This document shows positions 25,375 through 34,332 of a DNA stretch of 64,000 nucleotides, piece by piece. The DNA comes from Sphingomonas sp. R-74633 (GTDB lineage Bacteria; Pseudomonadota; Alphaproteobacteria; Sphingomonadales; Sphingomonadaceae): NCBI RefSeq assembly GCF_013416555.1, contig NZ_JACCFG010000003.1, positions 310,001 to 374,000 on the forward strand. The letters are read 5' to 3'. Position 1 is the first letter of the stretch; every line of letters starts with the position of its first letter. Made by a program: the position numbers and the translations under genes. The notes beneath the pieces are model-generated. The model was not told where the DNA came from and made no database searches. It saw nothing but the letters and a program-made list of their open reading frames with translations.

Positions 25375-25947
25375 TTAGATCCGCGCCGATCGAAGCGCCA
25401 TGGTCCACCAGACCAACTCATCCAGCATCGTGACGGCGTTGTCGGCGATATAAGGGATGGCGTTCAGGTCCTTGCCGTTCTGCAACGCCTCGAAGAATTC
25501 GCCGCCTTGGATATGCACCCCGGTCCGGGTCGGCGCCATCTGCAGCTCGACGGCGATGAGACGAAGTTGCTCGATCGAACGCGCGGCGCCGACACTGCCA
25601 TAGCCCAGGCACGCCATCGGTTTGCGGTTCCACTCGGGATAGGCATAGTCGAGCGCGTTCTTCAGCACCGCCGGCGGGCTGCGATTATATTCGGCGGTGA
25701 CGAAGATATAGCCGTCGAACTCCGCCACCTTGCGCTGCCAGCGCAGTGCCACTTCGTCCCGAGAGGGCACCCAGGCATTCGAGGCGGGCTCGTCGAAGAA
25801 GGGCATGGGATAGTCTCGCAGGTCGATCAGCTCGGTCCGCATGTCGTCGCGGGCGTCGGCCAGGTCGCTGATCCAGTTCGCCGGCCGGTCGCAGAAGCGG
25901 CCCGTCCGGGTAGTGCTCATGATAATGGCGATGTTCGGAATATCCAT
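25375..25947 (-). CDS. NADPH-dependent FMN reductase family protein
   Basis: The 190-aa flavodoxin-like protein shows the FMN-phosphate loop STTRTGR near residue 11, then FVTAEYNRSPPAVLKNALDYAYPEWNRKPMACLGYGSVGAARSIEQLR, which is the diagnostic core of NADPH:FMN/quinone reductases. It is cytoplasmic and may supply reduced flavin or reduce quinones. ATG 25947 opens with IAIIMSTTRTG. The upstream region holds motif site E, 57 nt before the start. Confidence 0.9.
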   Translation of the reverse strand: MDIPNIAIIMSTTRTGRFCDRPANWISDLADARDDMRTELIDLRDYPMPFFDEPASNAWVPSRDEVALRWQRKVAEFDGYIFVTAEYNRSPPAVLKNALDYAYPEWNRKPMACLGYGSVGAARSIEQLRLIAVELQMAPTRTGVHIQGGEFFEALQNGKDLNAIPYIADNAVTMLDELVWWTMALRSARI

Positions 25948-26003
25948 GGCTTGAGGTCCTTTCTGACAGCCTCTCGCGACATGGGACGCGTGCTCGGGCG
26001 ATC

Positions 26004-26020
26004 GATTGGACCTAGGTGTC
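26004..26020 (-). promoter_or_regulatory. putative response-regulator site E
   Basis: The minus strand reads GACACCTAGGTCCAATC, 15/17 identical to site C. As at site C, CCCGAG follows five nucleotides downstream in the same orientation, here towards the FMN reductase gene (57 nt away). The divergent kinase operon starts 92 nt away. Confidence 0.55.
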
Positions 26021-26035
26021 GGAATGCCCCAAACC

Positions 26036-26046
26036 GATACCATCGT
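26036..26046 (+). promoter_or_regulatory. putative response-regulator site E2
   Basis: GATACCATCGT, followed by ATTGGG, is identical over 11 nt to site H1. ACCGATAC and GTATTGGGT flank CATC as an imperfect inverted repeat. It faces the kinase/TonB-receptor operon. Confidence 0.4.
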
Positions 26047-26111
26047 ATTGGGTGGCGCTCTGCGCGCTGGTGGCGCATTATTTCCCCGGCTTTTCTGGGG
26101 AGCGGACAGGC

Positions 26112-26324
26112 ATGAACGAGGCGATGCCCATCCGTCTGGGCCACTCCCATTTCCGTGACGCCCGCCAGATTCGTGCGCCCTTCGACAATTACGACGAAGC
26201 CCGGCTGTCCGTCGCGGACGGCTTTGCGCGCGATTGCAAGGCCATCCCGGACACCCAAGCCTTCGTTCCCTCCGAGCAGTTTCTCCGTGAACTCTGGGGG
26301 TATCGCGAGGCGGTCGCGTCTTGA
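26112..26324 (+). CDS. small hypothetical protein coupled to sensor kinase
   Basis: The 70-aa product (MNEAMPIRLGHSHFRDARQ...) is charged and soluble with no recognisable domain; it ends RELWGYREAVAS. ATG 26112 follows GGGGAGCGGACAGG. A GTG at 26016 would add 32 residues but would overlap motif site E, so the shorter form is preferred. Its TGA overlaps the TTG start of the 1254-aa kinase, which implies translational coupling. It could be a small partner or regulator of that kinase, but this is inference from position only. Confidence 0.55.
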   Translation: MNEAMPIRLGHSHFRDARQIRAPFDNYDEARLSVADGFARDCKAIPDTQAFVPSEQFLRELWGYREAVAS

Positions 26325-29300
26325 GCAGCAGCGAGAAGGATATCGAGATTGTCCGGCTGCGTCGCGGCATCGACGATCTTGTCGCGCTCCAGGCGCTGGC
26401 GATCAACTGGGTCGGCAAGTCGCCTGCCGAGAAAGCACGTCTTTTGGGCGAAGCGCTTTTCTCGACGCTCGGGCTGGATTTCATACATATCGTTGTGGAC
26501 GGCGACGGCGAACCATCGGAGACGTTCGCCCAAATCCGTTCGGGGTTCGACGCGTTGCGCTCCGAAACCGTGACCCGCGAATTGCACGCGTTGCTGGGCG
26601 AAGCCACTGCCGATTGGCCACCGCTTTCGCATCACCGCCTGTCCGGCAATAGCGTATCGATCGCCACTGCCCGGCTTGGCCTTGAGCGCGATTTCGGCAT
26701 GGTCGCCGCGGGCGCCGCGCGCCCCGGTTTCCCCGACGACACCGAGAAATTGCTGCTCAACCTCGCCTGCAATCAGGCCCTGGTGGCGCTGCAACAGGCA
26801 CGGCTGAAGCGCGAGCCCCCTATGCGCGCCGACGAACTCGATCACCGTGTCGAACAACGGACATTGGAGCTTGCCGCAGCCAACGCCGCGCTCAAGGCTG
26901 AGATTGCCGAGCGCGAGCGCGTGGAAGAGGCGTTCCGGGCAAGCGAGCTGAGCGCGACTTCGATGATCGAGGGCATACCGGGCTTTGTCGCGGTGCTCGG
27001 CCCGGATGGCCGGGTGGAGCGGGTGAATGGCCAGATCGAGCAATATTGCGGCGAGCCGCTCGAAGAGCTTCAGCACTGGGGCGTCAATGGCATCGTCCAT
27101 CCCGAGGACATGCCGCACGTCGCCGAGATGTTCGGCAAGGCCATTGCCGCCGGCACACCTTATGACATCGAGCAGCGATTGCGCCGTTTCGACGGCGAAT
27201 ATCGCTGGTTCGGCAACCGGGGCCGGCCCATTCGCGACGCGGACGGGCGCATCGTTGCCTGGCACGTATTGCTCACCGACATCGACGATCGCAGGCGCGC
27301 GGAACAAGCGGTACGCGCCAGCGAGAAGGGGCTGCGCGAGCAGGCCGAAACCATCCCGCAAATGCTCTGGAGCGCCACCGCCGACGGCGACATCGATTAC
27401 TGCAACGAGCGGCTTCTCGAATATAGCGGCCTCACCGCCGACGAGGTGATGGGCGGGGGATGGGTGAATTTGCTGCACCCGGACGACCGGGCGCCGACGG
27501 GCGAGATCTGGTTGCGGTGCATTGCGACGGGTGAGCCCTATTCGGTCGAGGTCCGCCATTTCCACATCGCCGATCAGACTTACCGCTGGATCCTGACGAC
27601 TGCGCTGCCGCTGCGCGACGGCGAGGGGCGAATCATCAAGTGGTATGGATCCTGTGTCGACACGCATGATCGCAAGCTGGTCGAGGAAGCGCTGAAAGCC
27701 AGCGAGCGGCGCCTCACCCAGACGATTGACACGATTCCGGCCTACGTCTTTTCCGCCGGCCCGGACGGCTCGGTCAATTATCTCAACCCGCAGATGCGTG
27801 CCTGGTTCGGCCGCGCCGAAGAGAAGATCCTGGCTGCTGAATGGGTGCATCTGACCCACCCGGACGACCGCGACGGGACTGTCGAGGCCTGGCTTGGCGC
27901 GGTGGCCGCCGGCACACCCTATCAACGCGAGCTCCGTTTCCTGCACAATAGCGGGGAATATCGCTGGTGCGACAACCGGGCGCAGCCGTTGCGGGACGGC
28001 GAAGGCGCCATCATCGCCTGGCATGGCGTGGTCAACGATATCCACGACCGCAAGCTGGCCGAGGAAGCGGTGAAGGACAGCGAGCGTCATCTCCGGCTAA
28101 CTATCGACACGATCCCGGCGCTCGCCTGGTCAGCGCGGACGGACGGCACCGGCAACTTCTTCAACCAGCATTATCTCGACTATGTCGGCCTGTCGCTGGA
28201 ACAGGTCCGCGGCTGGGAATGGACGCAGGTGGTCCATCCCGATGACCTGGGCGCGCTTGCGGAGGCCTGGGAAAGCTTTCGCGCGGCCGGAACCGGCGGC
28301 GGGGTCGAAGCGCGGATACGCCGCCATGACGGCGTCTATCGCTGGTTCCTGTTTCGCACCCAGCCGCTTCGCGACGATAGCGGGCAGATCGTGCAATGGT
28401 ACGGCGTCAACGCCGATATCGAGGAGCAGAAGCGCGCGACCGCAATGCTCGCCGGCGAGAAGCAGTTGCTCGAAAGGATCGCATCAGGCCGATCGTTGCG
28501 CGACGTTCTCGAAACATTGTGCCGGGTGGTCGAAGAGGCATCTCCGGGATGTATCTGCGAGATCCGCCCGATCGACGAACGCAGTGCGACCTTCGAGTTC
28601 GCCGTCGCGCCTTCTATGCCGGTCAGCTTCATCGACGCGATTACCGGCACTCCCGCGCGCGGCGACCTTTCGCCGTGCGGACTGGCCGCGGAACTGAAGG
28701 TTCAGGTGATCGCGGCCGATCTGGACGCCGATGCGCGCTGGCACGGTTCGCCGGTCCGCACGCGGCTGCACGAACACGGGCTGAAATCGGTGTGGAGCAC
28801 GCCCATTCTCTCCAAGGCGGGAGGCATACTCGGCAGCCTGTGCATCTATCACCGCACGCCCGCGAACCCGCTTCCCCATCATCAGGACATCATGGGCCGC
28901 GCGGTGCACGTCGCGAGCATCGCGATCGAGCGGCTGCGCGACGAAGAAGAGCTGCGCCGCCGCGCGCACCTGCTCACGACTTCGGAGCGGATCAGCGAAA
29001 CCGGATCGTTCTTCTGGGATCTCGGCAACAACAAGCTCGTCTGGTCCACGCAAATGTACCGGATCCACGAACTGGAAGAGGGGCTTGAGCCGGTATATCC
29101 GAACCTTCTCGCCACCGTTCACCCCGATGACTTCGAGACGATAAAGGATCGGACGGCGCGTCTGTTCCAGGGCGAAACCAGCCCCGACGGCGGATATCGG
29201 ATCGTCTTTCCCGACGGCAGGATAAAATATCTGCGGACCTCCTACAGCGTCGCCCGTCAGGAGGATGGCCGGCTGGAAAGCATCGGTGTGGCGCAGGACG

Positions 29301-30085
29301 TCACCAGCTGGCGGCTTGCCGAGGACGCGCTCGACACGCTGCGCTCCGAACTCGCGCACATAACCCGGGTGATGAGCCTGGGCGAACTGGCCGCCTCGAT
29401 CGCGCACGAGGTCAATCAACCGCTAGCAGGAATCATCACCAACGCGAACACCGGCCTGCGCATGCTGGCGCTCGATCCACCTGACTTCGAAGGTGCGATC
29501 AAGACTGCCCAGCGCACGCTTCGCGACGGAAATCGAGCATCGGAGGTGATCAAGCGGCTGCGCGGGCTGTTCCGGAAGCAGGATTTCGCCCCGGAGCCGC
29601 TCAACCTGAATGAGGCGGCGCAGGAGGTCATGGCGATCTGCACCCACGATCTCCAGCGCCGCCGCATAGCGCTGGCCGTAACGCTCGACCCCAAGTTGCC
29701 GCCCGTCTTTGGCGACCGGATTCAGCTGCAGCAGGTCATCCTCAACCTCATTCTGAACGCCGCAGACGCGATCGAAAGCGGAGGACACGAGCCCCGCAGG
29801 ATCATGATTGAAACCACCCAGGCGACGCCTGGTGTCGCACAATTGTCGGTCAGCGATACGGGGATCGGGCTGGCCGCCGACGATCTCGGCAGGATCTTCG
29901 AGGCGTTTTACACCACCAAGCCGAACGGCATGGGAATCGGCCTCTCCGTGAGCCGGTCCATCCTCGATCGCCACGACGGAAGGCTCTGGGCGAGCGCCAA
30001 CGACGGCACGGGCTCGACCTTCGCCTTCTCCCTGCCCTGCGCCCCCGACGACGCCGCGCCCGCCACGCAACCGCGGAAAGCCTAA
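26321..30085 (+). CDS. multi-PAS/GAF sensor histidine kinase, FixL-like catalytic core
   Basis: The 1254-aa soluble kinase has no membrane helix. Approximate order by residue: GAF-like start (1-165), coiled coil (165-210), four PAS domains in tandem (about 210-330, 335-455, 460-580, 590-710; each ends in a PAC motif such as GRIIKWYGSCVDTHDRK), GAF (720-880), fifth PAS (885-1000). Then HisKA with His about 1029 in ASIAHEVNQPLAGI, and HATPase (NLILNAADAIE, DTGIGL, GMGIGLSVS). The HEVNQPL H-box is typical of FixL-type kinases that partner FixJ-type regulators. The TTG start overlaps the upstream ORF and its TAA overlaps the TonB receptor ATG. Confidence 0.92.
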   Translation: MSSSEKDIEIVRLRRGIDDLVALQALAINWVGKSPAEKARLLGEALFSTLGLDFIHIVVDGDGEPSETFAQIRSGFDALRSETVTRELHALLGEATADWPPLSHHRLSGNSVSIATARLGLERDFGMVAAGAARPGFPDDTEKLLLNLACNQALVALQQARLKREPPMRADELDHRVEQRTLELAAANAALKAEIAERERVEEAFRASELSATSMIEGIPGFVAVLGPDGRVERVNGQIEQYCGEPLEELQHWGVNGIVHPEDMPHVAEMFGKAIAAGTPYDIEQRLRRFDGEYRWFGNRGRPIRDADGRIVAWHVLLTDIDDRRRAEQAVRASEKGLREQAETIPQMLWSATADGDIDYCNERLLEYSGLTADEVMGGGWVNLLHPDDRAPTGEIWLRCIATGEPYSVEVRHFHIADQTYRWILTTALPLRDGEGRIIKWYGSCVDTHDRKLVEEALKASERRLTQTIDTIPAYVFSAGPDGSVNYLNPQMRAWFGRAEEKILAAEWVHLTHPDDRDGTVEAWLGAVAAGTPYQRELRFLHNSGEYRWCDNRAQPLRDGEGAIIAWHGVVNDIHDRKLAEEAVKDSERHLRLTIDTIPALAWSARTDGTGNFFNQHYLDYVGLSLEQVRGWEWTQVVHPDDLGALAEAWESFRAAGTGGGVEARIRRHDGVYRWFLFRTQPLRDDSGQIVQWYGVNADIEEQKRATAMLAGEKQLLERIASGRSLRDVLETLCRVVEEASPGCICEIRPIDERSATFEFAVAPSMPVSFIDAITGTPARGDLSPCGLAAELKVQVIAADLDADARWHGSPVRTRLHEHGLKSVWSTPILSKAGGILGSLCIYHRTPANPLPHHQDIMGRAVHVASIAIERLRDEEELRRRAHLLTTSERISETGSFFWDLGNNKLVWSTQMYRIHELEEGLEPVYPNLLATVHPDDFETIKDRTARLFQGETSPDGGYRIVFPDGRIKYLRTSYSVARQEDGRLESIGVAQDVTSWRLAEDALDTLRSELAHITRVMSLGELAASIAHEVNQPLAGIITNANTGLRMLALDPPDFEGAIKTAQRTLRDGNRASEVIKRLRGLFRKQDFAPEPLNLNEAAQEVMAICTHDLQRRRIALAVTLDPKLPPVFGDRIQLQQVILNLILNAADAIESGGHEPRRIMIETTQATPGVAQLSVSDTGIGLAADDLGRIFEAFYTTKPNGMGIGLSVSRSILDRHDGRLWASANDGTGSTFAFSLPCAPDDAAPATQPRKA

Positions 30086-32607
30086 TGATGATCCTGCCAG
30101 CCTCCCGCGTTCCGGCCCGGCGTGGACGAACCATCCTGAGACGAGCCCTTCCCGCGGCACTGCTCCTGACCGCGCAGGCCCCGGTTTCGAGTGCAATCGC
30201 GCAAACCGCGGACCCGGACGAGATCATCGTCACTGCCCGCAAGCGCGAAGAGGAGTCGCTGCGGGTCCCCGTAGTCGCCACGGTTATTCGCGCCGACGAG
30301 CTCGATCGCAGGCAGGTGACCGATCTCTATGCCATTGCGGCAATGACACCGGGCCTAGTGCTCGGCGCTGCGCCGCTTGAGGTCGGCACCGAAGTCTCAC
30401 TGCGCGGCGTCGGCTCGAGCCCACTCGATCCCGGAGTCGATCAGTCGGTCGCGCTTAATCTGGACGGCCTGCCGCTTGGGCAAGGCGCCGCCTATTCGGT
30501 CGGCCTGTTCGACATGGCCCGCGTCGAGGTCCTCAAGGGCCCGCAGCCGCTGTTCTTCGGGAAGAACAGCCCCGGCGGCGTGATCGCCATCCGGACCGCC
30601 GATCCGGGCGACGCCACGGACGTCAGCGCCAGCGCAGGCTATGAGGCGGAGGCGCGCGAATGGCAGACCCGGCTCATCCTGTCGGGCCCGGTTACCGAGA
30701 CGCTGGGCCTGCGTCTTTCCACCCAATATGCATCGCGCGACGGCTATTTCCGCAATACCGCCATCGCACTGCCCGACAGCGGCGCTCGCCAGCCGGCGGC
30801 GCGCTTCGGTAGCGGGCACTCGCTCTATCTGCGTCTCACCGGCCTATTCCGGCCGAGCGCGGACTTCACCGCACGGCTCAAGCTCAATGTCACGCAGGAT
30901 CGCAGCTTGGGTGGCCTCGGCGAACAGCTGACCTATTGCCCGGACGGGACCTACAATTACCTGCCGGCAATCGGCCTGAACCTGCCAAGCGAATATAGCG
31001 CGAACGAAAGCTGCCGCGTCGACCGCAATCTCAACATCGTCGACATGGACCCTGCCGCCTATCCCGGCGTGCCCAATGGCGGGGTCAGTTTCACCGAGAA
31101 CGGCCAGCGTTTCGGCACGCTGGAGATGAACTGGGCGGTCGCGCCGCACCTCATGCTGACCTCGGTGACCGGCTATTACCGGCTCAAGGTTGATGCCCTG
31201 CAGAACGGTCCATGGTCGGGCGGGGCGGCGCCGCCGCTGGCGCTCACCAAGGCGCTGCGCCGCGAGGAAGCGACGCAGGAAGTGCGGCTCACATCCGATT
31301 TCGGCGGCGCACTCGATTTCACCGCCGGCGCATTCTTCCAGGATGCGAGCATCCGCAACGACATCTCCTTCCTGGGCAATTCACGCTACGGCCTCCCTGC
31401 GATCGTCGTGCAGGGGACGCATGATATCGCCATCCGCTCCTATGCGCTGTTCGGGCAGGCGCGCGTCCGCCCCACGACCCGGCTGGAGATCGCCGGCGGC
31501 GTGCGCTGGACCGACGAGAAGCGCAGCGACACGCCGACGACCTATGACGTATTCGGCGTCTTCAGCGGCGTTCAAGGTGCGACGCTTCACCCGCAGGTGC
31601 CCCGCCTGCGATCGCGCAACTGGTCGCCCGAGCTGACGATCTCGTGGTTCCCGACCACCGACCTCACGGTGTTCGGCTCGGTGAAGCAGGGGTACAAGTC
31701 CGGATCCTACAACATCAACCAGGCACTAACGCCGGGCGACGACAATTCCTTCGGCGACGAGCGCGGGCGCGGCGGCGAAGCCGGGGTCAAGGGCTATGCC
31801 GGAGCCCGGCAATTCTATTTCGAGCTCGCCGGCTATCACTATCAATATAGCGGGCTGCAGGCCGGCATCATCCGGATCAACAGCGCCGGCATTCCGACCC
31901 TGGCGACCGTCAATGCCGGTGCCGCGAAGGTCTATGGGGTGGATCTGGCGCTCCGCTATGCTCCCCGCGCCATCGCCGGACTCAAGGTCTCCGCCGCGGC
32001 GAACTGGAACCGCGGCCATTTCACCCGCTTCATAAATGCCGACTGCAAGGCGGGGCAAACCGTGAGCGAAGGCTGCAACCTGCTGCCGACGCTAGTCACC
32101 GACCCCGGTGAGCTCGCGGCGGGATATTACAGCATCGATCCGGCGCTGGGCGTGCCCGTCCGGTACAATGGCCAGGATCTGTCGGGCACGCCGTTGCACC
32201 GCGCCCCGGCCTGGCAGGGCAATTTCGGCGTCGACTATGATAGCGCGCTATCGGGTAAGCTTGCCCTCGGCCTGGGCGGGCAGATTCAATATTCCTCCCG
32301 CTACGTCGTCGATCTCGGCAACCGGGATCACGGCTGGCAGGAGGCTTTCGCCAAGCTCAGCGCCAGCATCCGGTTGCGGGCACGGGATGAGCGCTGGGAA
32401 GTAGCCCTGATCGGCAACAACCTGACCGATCGGCTGACGACCGGCGGCTGCCTGACCATCAATTACCCAGGCGGCGGCGGGGTATTCCCCGGCATCATCA
32501 CCGGAGCCCCGATCAAGGGTCTCGCCGGATCGGGAGAAACCGTTTGCGCCTATGAACGGGGCCGGGAGCTTTGGCTGCGGCTAACCCTGCGTCCCTTCAG
32601 AAAGTGA
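30085..32607 (+). CDS. TonB-dependent outer-membrane receptor (siderophore/iron-complex type)
   Basis: The 840-aa protein has a signal sequence ending near AIAQTA, a TonB-box-like DEIIVTARKREEESLRVPV, then a plug domain (LYAIAAMTPGLVLG, VSLRGVGSSP, VEVLKGPQPLFFGKNSPGGVI) and a 22-strand barrel with NLTDRLTTGGC near the end and a final aromatic strand. It imports a ligand across the outer membrane. The layout resembles the broad sphingomonad receptor group often tied to aromatic or terpenoid compounds, not only iron. ATG 30085 overlaps the kinase stop (TAATG), so receptor and kinase are co-translated. Confidence 0.93.
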   Translation: MMILPASRVPARRGRTILRRALPAALLLTAQAPVSSAIAQTADPDEIIVTARKREEESLRVPVVATVIRADELDRRQVTDLYAIAAMTPGLVLGAAPLEVGTEVSLRGVGSSPLDPGVDQSVALNLDGLPLGQGAAYSVGLFDMARVEVLKGPQPLFFGKNSPGGVIAIRTADPGDATDVSASAGYEAEAREWQTRLILSGPVTETLGLRLSTQYASRDGYFRNTAIALPDSGARQPAARFGSGHSLYLRLTGLFRPSADFTARLKLNVTQDRSLGGLGEQLTYCPDGTYNYLPAIGLNLPSEYSANESCRVDRNLNIVDMDPAAYPGVPNGGVSFTENGQRFGTLEMNWAVAPHLMLTSVTGYYRLKVDALQNGPWSGGAAPPLALTKALRREEATQEVRLTSDFGGALDFTAGAFFQDASIRNDISFLGNSRYGLPAIVVQGTHDIAIRSYALFGQARVRPTTRLEIAGGVRWTDEKRSDTPTTYDVFGVFSGVQGATLHPQVPRLRSRNWSPELTISWFPTTDLTVFGSVKQGYKSGSYNINQALTPGDDNSFGDERGRGGEAGVKGYAGARQFYFELAGYHYQYSGLQAGIIRINSAGIPTLATVNAGAAKVYGVDLALRYAPRAIAGLKVSAAANWNRGHFTRFINADCKAGQTVSEGCNLLPTLVTDPGELAAGYYSIDPALGVPVRYNGQDLSGTPLHRAPAWQGNFGVDYDSALSGKLALGLGGQIQYSSRYVVDLGNRDHGWQEAFAKLSASIRLRARDERWEVALIGNNLTDRLTTGGCLTINYPGGGGVFPGIITGAPIKGLAGSGETVCAYERGRELWLRLTLRPFRK

Positions 32608-32615
32608 AATGAGCC

Positions 32616-32650
32616 CACACTAAGGGAGTGCTTCGCAGACTCCCGGTGTG
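32616..32650 (+). terminator. hairpin after the TonB receptor
   Basis: CACAC-n3-GGGAGT pairs with ACTCCC-n1-GTGTG around a 9-nt loop, 9 nt after the receptor stop. No U-tract follows. The next ~100 nt before the convergent hydrolase gene holds nothing I can identify. Confidence 0.5.
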
Positions 32651-32758
32651 CGCCACAATCACATGTCCCATTTTTCGCAGAGTTCTGCGGAATCTCTGGC
32701 GCGCGCCCTGCCGAGCGCTGGCCGCTCTGTGGCAAAGGTGCGCGCCAGAGACACTCGG

Positions 32759-33538
32759 CTATTTCGCAGCAGCAGCGTCCTCGATCAGCGCCGCGACCTC
32801 GGCCGGGTGCGACACCATCAGCGCATGCGACGCGCCAGGGACTTCGATCGCCTTCCGGGCATGCGCCCGCTCCGCCATGAACTTCATTACCGCGGCGGGG
32901 ATGTTCCGGTCCGCGGTGCCGTAGATCATGTAGGAGGGCAGCGTCTTCCAGCTGGGCGTGCGCGAAGGCTCGCCGAGCGCGGACAGGGTTACCGGGCGCT
33001 GCGTCGCCGCCATCGCCGCGGCCTTCGCTGCGGGCACATCGGCGGCGAACTGTGCGTGGAACTTGTCGGTCTGGATGTAGAGATCCTCGTCGCCGTCCGG
33101 CAGCGCGATCGGCGTCAGGGTGTCGCCCAGCGTGCTGCCCGGGAATTTGGACGAGAGCGTGAGGCTCGACTCCCCCGCGTCGGGCGCGAAGCCCGCCACA
33201 TAGACCAGTGCCTTCACATTGGCGTTGCCGTTGGCCGCCTCGGTAATCACCGGGCCGCCATAGGAGTGGCCGACCAACACCACCGGGCCCTTGATCGACT
33301 GGACGATCCCCGAGACGGTCACTGCGTCATGCGCAACGCCGCGAAGCGGATTGGCGGCGGCGACGACGGTGTAGCCGTCCTTTTCGAGCCGGGCGATGAC
33401 CGGCTCCCAGCTCGAGCTTTCGGCGAAGGCGCCGTGCACGAGCACGATCACCGGCTTGACCGGCTTGGCCTTGACCTGGGCCATGGCGGTGCCTGGGAAG
33501 AGCAGCGCGGCCGAGAGCAGCAGATTGGAAATGCGCAT
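32759..33538 (-). CDS. secreted alpha/beta hydrolase (serine type)
   Basis: The 259-aa protein has a signal peptide (MRISNLLLSAALLFPGTAMAQ) and an alpha/beta-hydrolase core: VILVHGAFAESSSW, nucleophile Ser in VGHSYGGPV, catalytic Asp in YGTADRNIP, His in PGASHALMVSHP. It matches the salicylate-esterase/methyl-esterase-like group but is periplasmic. ATG 33538 follows AAGGAGAAAC. It is the last gene of an eight-gene minus-strand operon starting near 38288. Confidence 0.88.
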   Translation of the reverse strand: MRISNLLLSAALLFPGTAMAQVKAKPVKPVIVLVHGAFAESSSWEPVIARLEKDGYTVVAAANPLRGVAHDAVTVSGIVQSIKGPVVLVGHSYGGPVITEAANGNANVKALVYVAGFAPDAGESSLTLSSKFPGSTLGDTLTPIALPDGDEDLYIQTDKFHAQFAADVPAAKAAAMAATQRPVTLSALGEPSRTPSWKTLPSYMIYGTADRNIPAAVMKFMAERAHARKAIEVPGASHALMVSHPAEVAALIEDAAAAK

Positions 33539-33558
33539 GGGGTTTCTCCTTGGAAGCG

Positions 33559-34332
33559 TCAGTTGGCGGGGGCTGAGATGCGAGGCGGCTGCAGGCTGTC
33601 GCGCAGCCAGTCGTCGAACCTGAGGGTGGCGATGCGTGCCCCCGAACCGGGAAGCAGCGAGTGCTCGCCCAGTTCGGCGCCGAAATAGGGTGCGGCGATA
33701 TCCGCCACGATCCGGCGGCTGTCCTCGAAGGCCGTGGCGATCTCCACCGCAACCGCATCGAGCCGCAGCCGCTCCGGCCCGGCGACTTCGAGTGTGCCGT
33801 TGCACGGATCGCTGAACGCCACGTCGGCCAGCATGTCGGCCAGGTCCTCGCCGGCGATCGGTTGCACCAGTGCAGGCGCAATGCGGATGTCGCGCACCGT
33901 GCCGTTCTGCACGACGTCACGGACGAACTCGAAGAACTGGGTCGAGCGCAGGATCGTGAAGGGCAGGCCCGATGCGGCGGCCATCTCCTCCTGCATCTTC
34001 TTCCCGCGGAAATAGCCGCTGGCGAGCAGGCCGTCGGTGCCGACGATCGACAGGACGACATGGTGGCGCACGCCGGCCTGCCGCCCCGTCTCGAGCAGGT
34101 TGCGGCTCGAGGTTTCGAAGAAACGCTGCGCCGCGTCGCCGTCGTCGGGCGAGACGTTGGTGACGTCGATCACCACCTCGGCTCCGTCCAGCGCCTCGGC
34201 CAGCCCGGCACCGGTGAAGCTGTCGACGCCGTTGCGACGCGAAGCCTCGACCACGCGCAGGTCTTCCTGGCGCAGGTTGCGCACGAGCCGCTCGCCGATC
34301 CGGCCGCGGCTGCCGATCACCGCGACCTTCAT
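33559..34332 (-). CDS. NmrA-like/atypical SDR NAD(P)-binding protein (paralogue 1)
   Basis: The 257-aa protein opens with MKVAVIGSRGRIGERLV (Rossmann GxxGxxG-type), then GAGLAEALDGAEVVIDVTNV and HHVVLSIVGTDGLLASGYFRGKKMQEE, the atypical-SDR/NmrA pattern where YxxxK is replaced by YFRGK. It may reduce or sense NAD(P) and quinone-type ligands. Two close paralogues lie in the same operon at 36692-37453 and 37455-38288. The start overlaps the GST stop (ATGA). Confidence 0.87.
   Translation of the reverse strand: MKVAVIGSRGRIGERLVRNLRQEDLRVVEASRRNGVDSFTGAGLAEALDGAEVVIDVTNVSPDDGDAAQRFFETSSRNLLETGRQAGVRHHVVLSIVGTDGLLASGYFRGKKMQEEMAAASGLPFTILRSTQFFEFVRDVVQNGTVRDIRIAPALVQPIAGEDLADMLADVAFSDPCNGTLEVAGPERLRLDAVAVEIATAFEDSRRIVADIAAPYFGAELGEHSLLPGSGARIATLRFDDWLRDSLQPPRISAPAN

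Noticed and set aside
26189..28090. 633-codon open frame on the minus strand
   Set aside because: It is antisense to the multi-PAS kinase; the translation has no motif and the kinase is clearly real.
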